Source: Pelobates cultripes
Lineage: Eukaryota; Chordata; Amphibia; Anura; Pelobatidae
Assembly: GCA_933207985.1 (NCBI GenBank)
Contig: OW240912.1
Coordinates: forward strand, 73,483,834 to 73,547,833
Length of the DNA stretch: 64,000 nucleotides
Direction of reading: 5' to 3'
Below are positions 55,367 through 64,000 of the stretch, piece by piece. Below the pieces are notes generated by a model. It had not been told where the DNA came from. It did no database searches and saw only the letters and a program-made list of their open reading frames with translations. A program made the translations under genes and the position numbers. Every line of letters starts with the position of its first letter. Position 1 is the stretch's first letter.

Positions 55367-57866
55367 TATCCAGACCATCAAACTGCTAAAAGTTCTGCTT
55401 TTTTAGAGGTGGTCACACTTGCTGATGATCAATTAATCAAGGGCATTTGATTAGCGACACCTGTCTGCTACTTAAATCCTATAGAAGCAGTAAGGGTGTA
55501 CTTCGTTAATTACACATGGCTTCTCCATTTTTGCTTTATTTTTTTAAAAATAAATCATGACACATTGTAATATATCACGTTTTGTTTTTCGTAAGAGGTT
55601 ATATTTACGGAATTTTAAAACCTACTAAAGAACAGATGATTATTTTGTCCTGATATGTAAAACCATAGAATTCGAAGAGGGTGTACATTCTTTTTCCCAT
55701 GACTGCATACTTATTTTCTTTGATTCTCACTATATACCATTACTTCTAAATATGCCATAGATTGCAGGTTAGATCTAAAAACATTTTTGGGGCTATCTGT
55801 AAGCATTTGCATCTCTACCTGGGAATCTGATATCGTTTTTGAAACATAACTTCACTTAATGTATGTGCCCAAGTTAGACATTCCAAAGATAGCAGGTGGT
55901 GCACAACAGTATTATTTTTTTTTTTTACCTGCATATAATTTTGCTGTTTTATCATATTTAGTTTCCCTACAAATTACTTGCCACATATATATTTATTGCA
56001 GGGTTCTTGAGACATTAATAATGATATAAGATGTCTGCAGAACCAATTCATGGTGTTTTTTCCCTCATAACATGCTTTTTATCATGAATTATTCTATACA
56101 TATTTATAAATGGGTACAATCATAACCTAAAATGGTGTTCCAAAGCTGTTCCAAATGGTGACCCTGATGAAAGGTTGTTTGTGTTAAGTTTGGCCAAGCA
56201 GTCATAGTCAGTTGGGTGGGCGGAATGCAGCTGGATAGAAAATTAAATTAAATTAATTGTTGTGCAGCAGAGAGTCAGAAGGCACAATTAGGAGGCTGAA
56301 AACAGTAATTTTTCTTTAATTATTTGCTAACGCACACTCCATTCTCACACCGCAATAAAGATGGACTTCTTTAAAGCCCCCCCAAAATCTTTTTGCTTAG
56401 GATTCTCTGAGCTCGCACTTGTTGTGTGGATGTATATGTACATATAATTGTGTAGGAGTGATTGATAGTCATCCAGCAGTAACAATTTGGCAACTATGAC
56501 TTTATGGCTTTTTGTGTTAGCTATAACACTGTCCTGCAGTGGGTTATATCTTTGACAGATGACCTAGAGTCTAGATCTAGACCAATGTGTTAAATGAAGA
56601 TGTGATGTGTTCATTTAAGGCTTGCGTTAACCATATTAACTAGAATTGGTTCTCTTTCAGTGGAATGACTTCAGATTGGCTTTGTTGCAGCTTTGCTAAG
56701 GAGCAGAGCCTTTGTTTTGCGGTTTCCCAGACCGGAGGTAGAACACAAAGCAGTTGAAGCCAGAGAAATGTGAGATGCTCTGGGACACAACTAATCATTA
56801 ATGTTTTCACAACAGTCTTCTTGTGTGAAATGCTGCTCCGCTTCAATCTATTGGGCTCAGGACCAAAGCTATAAAAGGGAGGGGGAGAGAAGGGGTGTTA
56901 CGGAAGAGGCCCCACACTAGCAGTGGACACTCTAGAAAATACCATACCAATGTCCGTCATTCTGTATGCAACCTTGAAATCACAATGTAGTCACTTGGAC
57001 TAGAGAATGATGAGATTGGAATCCAGCTGTATCTCAATTTAAATACTGTCATCCTGGCTCAGGTTTGGCAGGTTGCATGTAATTGATGATCAGAAACTAT
57101 AGATCGAAGGAAGACATAGGCACACTGTCCCCTGTATACATTAGTTTTCTATCATGTTTGTGTCAATGATTTTAACACTTATTTGCAGTGTCTCTCCCCT
57201 AGCAGAAGATTTTCCCTGTTTTTGGTATTTTGTATTTGGATTGTCCCTAAACAGAATCCTGTTGTACAGGATGCTCATAATCTGCACATTAAAATATTAT
57301 GCTGGTATGACACGATTGCTGAGGTATTTAAACAGTGTTAATCTGTACAAATTTCTTGATACGCTCCTTTTTTAATTTTTTTTTTATTTTGCAACCAATT
57401 ACTATTCTTGCTAAATGGTTTCCACTCAAAATGTTTCTAGTTAACACATTGATGTAACCACTATGAAACATTGTAGGCGCCATAACAATTCCAGCTTCTA
57501 GCAATAGTTATGGTGCTTGGAATCTTTGGGTATACATTTCCTCTGTTTTCAAAAACATCAGTGCTCTGTTGGCACTGTAAGTTTGCCTGCCCTCTTCTGC
57601 AGCCAAAAAAAGTATTTTAACTGATAGGCTTCAAGGACTAGACTAAGTCACTGCCAACTATTAAATACAGTGGTTATGGTACTTATGCTTAGTTATGGGG
57701 ACTTCAGTTCACACAGAGTTTTTGGATGTTGGTAGTCCCCAACACTTTCAACCTACTGTTGTCATCCAAGGTTGTACAGTCACTGAACACTGTATCAGTG
57801 CAGTTGTAGAGGGGCCAATACCGGGAAGAGCCATAATATTTTGTTCAACCATTGTCTTAGCATAAG
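55367..57866. other. No gene recognised
   Basis: About 2.5 kb with few repeats that I recognise (a T2-like fragment, GCGCCATAACAATTCCAGC, at 57478). No supported exon, but single conserved exons or enhancers could be missed here. Confidence 0.4.
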
Positions 57867-57930
57867 CATGTCAAACTTGCGGGCCGCAGGCTGTATGTGG
57901 CCCACAGTGAATAACTTTGCACCCAGCGAG
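57867..57930 (+). mobile_element. hAT-like terminus (GTCAAACTTGCGGGCCGC)
   Basis: ATGTCAAACTTGCGGGCCGC followed by GTATGTGGCCCACAGTG is a decayed end of a widespread vertebrate hAT MITE type. 57931-58724 contains only a possible T2 fragment near 58160-58380. Confidence 0.45.
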
Positions 57931-58724
57931 CCGCGAGTACATGCTTAGTGTTAGCGATTGTGTTGCGTTTTGTTGCTAGACAGGTATCTTTGCATTACGC
58001 GCGGAGTCCTGCATCTTTTTCTGGGCACCAGGTGGAGCAGACATTGTTGCTTTTGTGGGATTAATGTTTTAATGCCCACTGGTGCCGGAGCTTTCAGAGA
58101 GCACGTCCGGCCATCTTGGCAGTCAGGCCTCGCTCCCCTATAGATGCTTTTTTAAGGAACACAATACACACCAAAATTTGCTATGTCTCATTTAGTAGAT
58201 TTGCTGCATAGACCCTGTCTCTGCACTCTCACAAATATAAGCATAGCTCTTTATGAAAAACTGCAATGTTTACATTTGTCAGTTAGAAATCCAATCTTTG
58301 AGATGCATGGGATTGGTCCACAATCATCCATCAGGAGGTGCAGCGCCAAGACAATGATGACGCTGGATATAAAGTAAGTTTAACTTGTTTTTTTATTTTT
58401 AGCAGGGGTTTAACAATCTAAGCACACAAATGAACACTCTCTAGTTATGACTAAATCAATGCCAGTGTAACTTTTATCTGAAGAAATGCCAGTGTGATTA
58501 CAGAATATTTAGTGAAAGACCCAAATGGCAGTAGTGAGTGGTGAATAATACTTTTTGGCTTACAACAAAGCGAAAGAAAAACTCGGGTGTTCAGTTTGTT
58601 GCTGTAACTAGTGAACCAAAGACACATCTTACCAGTAATTCTTTGTGTTTTAATGCTGCTATTTTTAGTTTTCCAGAACAGCACATTATACACACACAAA
58701 TTATTATTCCGCGTGAACACAATT

Positions 58725-59812
<1,088 letters not shown>

Positions 59813-60059
59813 CTCTAAATTGACAAAGTGCTGCCAGAGGTATGTATATCTGCTGTAAAAAGATATGTGCTGTTACTGTGTTCGTTCCAATTAAAATCTA
59901 TGCATACTGATGTATTAAATTGGTGACCAGTACAGTACAGAGAATCGATTTGCAGTGGTGTGTTAAATCAGTGGTCAGTGTAATGATTCAAATCATATAC
60001 TGCCTTTTTTAATTGGTGGTCAGCTCACCAAACGAAATCTGGTTATACTGATGTATTTA
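59813..60059. other. AATTGGTGGTCAGT short tandem units
   Basis: AAATTGGTGACCAGTACAGT, TTAAATCAGTGGTCAGTGTA, TTAATTGGTGGTCAGCTCAC and related units of about 50-60 bp form a degenerate tandem array that extends to about 60110. Confidence 0.5.
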
Positions 60060-61077
60060 ATGGATGGACAGTAAAGAAAGCATTTTTAAATTGGTGGTCA
60101 GTACAGTGGCTAAGGCTTTATAAGCAAGCTGAGATGATTTGCAGACCTCATGTAGCAATAAATATGTCCAATTCCATTCATTCATGATTGCTGCAGAGTG
60201 CAGTCTGCACAAACAAGCTGATATTTCCCATTTGTTCCTGATGCTTTGCGTTGCTGCCATGGAGACCCTGTCAGATAAGGTCCTGCCATCAAAGGGTTCC
60301 TCCCCTCTTCTAATTCCGTGGAAGATGTGTTTTGATGTAGAGATTTGCAGTGCAAGCACTGAGTAGATGAACAGTTCCAATTGCTTTGAAACCTGAGAGA
60401 GCAGCTTCTGTCTAACTAGTACTGGGGTGGGGAGAGAGAGGCTATGATGCTTTAGTCCCCAGCAGGTGCCTGTAGGGATCACAGTCATTGTGTGGAGGAC
60501 ACAACTAATTACCATCTGCATCCAAGGGGGAGTCATCCTCCCATCTGTCAATTTCAGGACAGAGCTTCCCCTCAACCTACCCCCCTTTTTCATTTCCACC
60601 AACCCAGCCCCCTCCTCCTCATCCCTTTTCACTCCTCACTGTAAACACATAGAGACAACTTCAGGGACACAAAGCAGCCTTCATCTCCTTCATTCTTCAT
60701 TGTGCGTGATGCTCTGTTAACGTATCTGCTCCGATCTGTTAGGCATCCTGGGTGCTCAGTGCTTCCCTTCTCTGCTTGATTCTCTGATCTCTTTGCTGCC
60801 AGGAGCATACATCCCTCCTCCCTGTTTCTCTCCTTCCCGTGTTCTTCCATATAGTCATTTCTCTGCAGCTCAAAACCTTGTCCCTTGTCCCCTGCCATCC
60901 TTCTGTCCTCCACTCTACTCTTGGCAAGCCCTGATTCACCTTTCCACCCTCTCTGAAATGAACCACATACTTTTCCAATCATCTCTCCTCCTGGCCTGAT
61001 TCACCATAGCCTTGGTATAGTGTTTGTGTGGTTGGAGATGCAGGTGAGGATTTGAAGGACTTTCTCATTCAGACACC
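60060..61077 (+). promoter_or_regulatory. abr: Probable 5' leader and promoter region of abr
   Basis: Past the tandem units at its start, this is the most repeat-poor kilobase of the window, and it leads directly into the abr start codon. 60540-60960 is pyrimidine-rich. I find no clear TATA box or strong CpG island, so the transcription start cannot be placed. A short upstream ATG frame (60793-60999) could act as an upstream ORF if transcription starts before it. CAGGTGAGGA at 61041 is donor-like and could belong to leader splicing. Confidence 0.45.
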
Positions 61078-61138
61078 ATGGAGCCGGTGAGCCACCAAGG
61101 AATGCCTCGTCTCTCCTGGATAGACACACTCTACAGCA
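61078..61138 (+). CDS. abr: abr first coding exon (RhoGEF/RacGAP)
   Basis: An ATG in good context (ACACCATGG) opens [20 protein letters not shown] plus one base of the next codon, then A|GTAAGT. From memory this is the N terminus of the long ABR isoform, differing at only a few positions. The phase-1 split after an A is consistent with the Asn I recall as the following residue. ABR (active BCR-related) carries Dbl-homology, PH, C2 and RhoGAP domains, and its GAP domain acts on Rac and Cdc42 at membranes and synapses. All those domains lie downstream of this window. Only this exon is visible, so the identity rests on 20 residues plus correct splicing phase. Alternative first exons are known for this gene, and this would be one of them. 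Confidence 0.8.
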
Positions 61139-61145
61139 GTAAGTA
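61137..61145 (+). promoter_or_regulatory. abr: 5' splice donor of abr exon
   Basis: CA|GTAAGTA, with the GT at 61139-61140, a near-perfect U1 match directly after codon 20 plus one base. Confidence 0.85.
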
Positions 61146-62905
61146 TCACCATGGCAAGATACCTCCAGCCTGGGCTTGATAGATGCTTATTTGCCAATTT
61201 GTTTTTATAGATTGAGAGCCTTGTTGTGTGGGGACTAGAATAATGGTACCCATGTACAGTTCATTGAGCATTTAGTGCGGGAATGAACAATGTCTGCATG
61301 AACAGGACAAGACTGACACAATTACAGTATTATTTATTGTAGTGTGTGATTGGAAATAGTAGAAATATGTTTTTGTTAAAGTAGAGGCGTCTAATGATTG
61401 TGTGATTCATATTAATATATGTAAGGGATGCAGGGACGCTAATTAATTTCTTGTTTAGAAGGTTGGATAGACAGATTTGTTGAATTTAAACTTTAAGAAG
61501 GTTTGATAGCATTGTGATAAATGACACTGCTAAGTTGAGGTGGTTGGAATAGTGGATTTTATTATTAAGCTTTAAGATCGCTTTGGGATTTCCTGCATTG
61601 TTTAATTTTTTTATCTTTATTTTTTTTATCCAGAGCGGGGGAATAAAAAGGGAAGTGGTTATTTGTAAAGCTTAGAAATTTTGTTAAATGGATTCTGTAC
61701 TTACCTGAGTCAACCTACTTTGTAAATACACAAATACAGAGTAATCTATTTTAATTGCCTGGGACAAAATTAAGTGGATAATGTTCTCTGGTGGGCTCAT
61801 ACCTTTGGGCATCCTTTGTGAACCAGGAAAAGATTTGTGTATATTATGTGTCTGCATACACCTGGCCTCGGTTGTTTGACTTAACCCATTTTCAATGCAT
61901 TCTATTCCATAGCACCACTTCTACTCGTATGCAGTTTTATGTATATTTGTATGATTTATGGTGTTTGAATATATGTTTAGAATTTGCATTCCAAGTGAGC
62001 GTGTCTGTATAATATCTATAATCAGCCTTTTTACTGTGGTCTAAAATGTTTTTTTTTGTCTAGTTAATAACGCTAATTATTGAATTATCTATTGTTCTAC
62101 TAAATGATAATCCGGTTTCGTTGCACTCCTTTGCATTACAAATGCTTGCGGCATTTCATCACCCCCCCCCCCCAGTGTGCTCCCATTCACATCTGCTATT
62201 CTGTACTCATTTTCTCCCAGCTGGGACTGGCATTAGTCTGGCATGGGATTCATCAGCTGTCTAGCCTGTCTGGATATGTCGCAGCTTTGATCTGTTTGAT
62301 CTCACTCTCTTTTAGAGGGTCTGGTACCTTGAACATTAAAGGTGTTTGCTATTAACTATCCTGGCGACGTATACGTCCAAGTGATACATTCATTTATACA
62401 TTTTCTGTATTGCTACAACTCATCCTGCATCACGAAATTTTCCATTCATTATTTCTATGACAAGAGACTATGAGCTAACCTTTGCATAAAGGGGGTGTCC
62501 GTGAAATGCTTTCATTGCCTTTCATTTTTAAAAGGCTCATAGTGTTAATGGACGTATAGTAATATATGTAATTACTCGCTCCTCGTTATTAGCCACCAAA
62601 GTGAAATCATGTTCTTTGCTGCAGGTCCTCCGTTTTGAAGATAGCTGGTAAAGTTAAAAATAGAATGTGGATAAACCATTTTTATCTTTAGAATCCACAG
62701 TCAAGAACCCACAATGGTCTATGGAGATTCTCTTTATGGAAACCTTAAGGGTATTACTTCACTTGACAGCAGTTGGATGGTATTCCCGTACAGAGCCCTG
62801 GGCACTGCCAGACCCCATTGGAATTTTCTACAATGTGCCACATGTGGCATCATCTCTGTTTTGGATCAGTTTGTTGATTTTGTGACACAGGAAAGTGTTG
62901 ACTTT
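61141..62905 (+). other. abr: Probable abr intron 1, start
   Basis: AT-rich, with few repeats. A C run (62162-62174) is present. No further exon recognised. Confidence 0.6.
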
Positions 62906-63451
62906 TTAAAGGGACACCTTAACAACTTTAGCTTAAAGAGGCAGTTTTGGTGTATAGAACATGCCCCTGCAGCCTCACTCCTCAATCCTCTGCCATTTAG
63001 GAGTTAAATCCCTTTGTTTATGAACCCTAGTCACACCTCCCTGCATGTGACTTGCACAGCCTTCCACAAACACTTCCTGTAAAGAGAGTCCTATTTAGGC
63101 TTTCTTTATTGCAAGTTCTGTTTAATTAAGATTTTCTGATCCCCTGCTATGTTATTAGCTTGCTAGACCCTGCAAGAGCCTCCTGTATGTGATTAAAGTT
63201 CAATTTAGAGATTGAGATACAATTATTTAAGGTAAATTACATCTGTTTGAAAGTGAAACCAGTTTTTTTTTTCATGCAGGCTCTGTCAATCATAGCCAGG
63301 GGAGGTGTGGCTAGGGCTGCATAAACAGAAACAAAGTGATTTAACTCCTAAATGACAGAGAATTGAGCAGTGAAATTGCAGGGGAATGATCTATACACTA
63401 AAGCTGCTTTATTTAGCTAAAGTAATTTAGGTGACTATAGTGTTCCTTTAA
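62906..63451 (+). mobile_element. T2-type MITE (ACCAAAAC family), complete
   Basis: TTAA at 62906-62909 and 63448-63451. The ends TTAAAGGGACACCTTAACAA and GACTATAGTGTTCCTTTAA are inverted. Long arms include GGCAGTTTTGGTGTATAGAA versus GATCTATACACTAAAGCTGC, and CTTGCACAGCC..CACTTCCTG. 546 bp, non-coding; the reference copy for fragments at 4.1, 13.3, 40.9 and 49.9 kb. Confidence 0.85.
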
Positions 63452-64000
63452 GCTAAAAGTGCACTTATGCAAATGTCGACATGCCCAAAATTAGGCCTAT
63501 TATTTTTCAACATACAAAATGTGTTTTGTATGTTTTTGGGTTTTTTTGGTCTTCAACTGAGTGTGCATTAAGGTTTGACATTTACTGTAACTTTCTTGCT
63601 GTAAATGTTTTACTGGTGGTACTCTGTAATAAAGCTCCTGGCTCCTAGGGTGTCTAAAAAAACAAACAAACAAACAAACACGCGCACAGACACTTTACCC
63701 TTGTGCTCTCCTACACTGTAGTTATAGCAAAGTGGGAAAACATGACGCTCACACTCTATGATGGTGAATAAAACATAAATTTATTCTGTGGTTAGTAGGT
63801 AGTGTTATTGCATTAACGAAGGACTAAACTTCCACCAAGCTCATCTCTAATACCAGAAACACATACAAACTCGTCCTTTCAGATATGCTGTTCTTTGATT
63901 ACTAAAATATTGTACAGTCACTGCTTCTCAGGGAACGTTTTCAATGTAGATGCTAAAATGACTAAGTGTTCATGATTGGCTTTTACAGTAATACCTCCAA
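63452..64000 (+). other. Probable abr intron 1, continued
   Basis: An (AAAC)n microsatellite lies at 63659-63681. Nothing else recognised. Confidence 0.5.

Noticed and set aside
60250..60265. An RFX X-box upstream of abr (GCTGCCATGGAGACC)
   Set aside because: It resembles half of an X-box, but the second half-site does not fit RGYAAC.

Overview
This window looks like repeat-dense intergenic and intronic DNA from a vertebrate nuclear genome, most likely an anuran amphibian. The reasons are many TTAAAGG-ended T2/Kolobok-type MITEs of the kind described in Xenopus, a DIRS-type tyrosine-recombinase retrotransposon, Tc1 and hAT elements, and LINE 3' ends carrying a TATGTAAC-type tail. The species cannot be named from the sequence. 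There are no prokaryotic features. Almost every long open frame is a translated microsatellite or transposon.

One host gene is supported. At 61078-61138 (+) there is a first coding exon reading [20 protein letters not shown] followed by a GTAAGT donor. This matches the N terminus I recall for the long isoform of ABR (active BCR-related, a RhoGEF/RacGAP). About 60.06-61.08 kb is unusually repeat-poor and probably holds its leader and promoter. 61.14-64 kb would be intron 1, with a complete T2-type MITE at 62906-63451.

Layout of the rest. 0-13 kb: a T2 fragment, then three large non-autonomous hAT elements with 8-bp target duplications (2250-4018, 5668-7499, 11347-12865), the first and third carrying long minisatellites. 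13.8-16.5 kb: an inverted-repeat element with a hammerhead-like core, an intact DD37E Tc1 element (14189-15751) sitting in a TA microsatellite, and a LINE C-terminus. 17-20.3 kb: a second hammerhead-like core, a hAT-like element with a strand-switching microsatellite, and a LINE tail. 22322-26634: a complete minus-strand LTR element with a GATCT duplication, a PBS and a PPT, no recognisable pol, and a repeat-rich ORF broken by a 4-bp insertion. 28-34 kb: T2 MITEs, partly nested. 34-41 kb: a palindrome-rich repeat, a 5'-truncated DIRS element (RT/RNase H open, recombinase broken by one TGA), and half of a second copy of the first hAT family. 42-60 kb: more T2 and hAT copies, a SINE-like unit, a 100-bp assembly gap and a truncated L1 with a 15-bp duplication.

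Two patterns cut across these pieces. First, two unrelated repeats (13.99 and 17.03 kb) carry CUGANGA...GAAACG..UU cores flanked by different but complementary 4-bp arms, which suggests a hammerhead-like RNA fold. Second, elements with different hAT-like ends share one internal module: a GC-rich palindrome centred on a CRE or RFX X-box dyad, then CTGGACC..CAGGGA, usually a consensus 5' splice donor, then an A/T stretch and a microsatellite. It looks like a mobile promoter/first-exon cassette.
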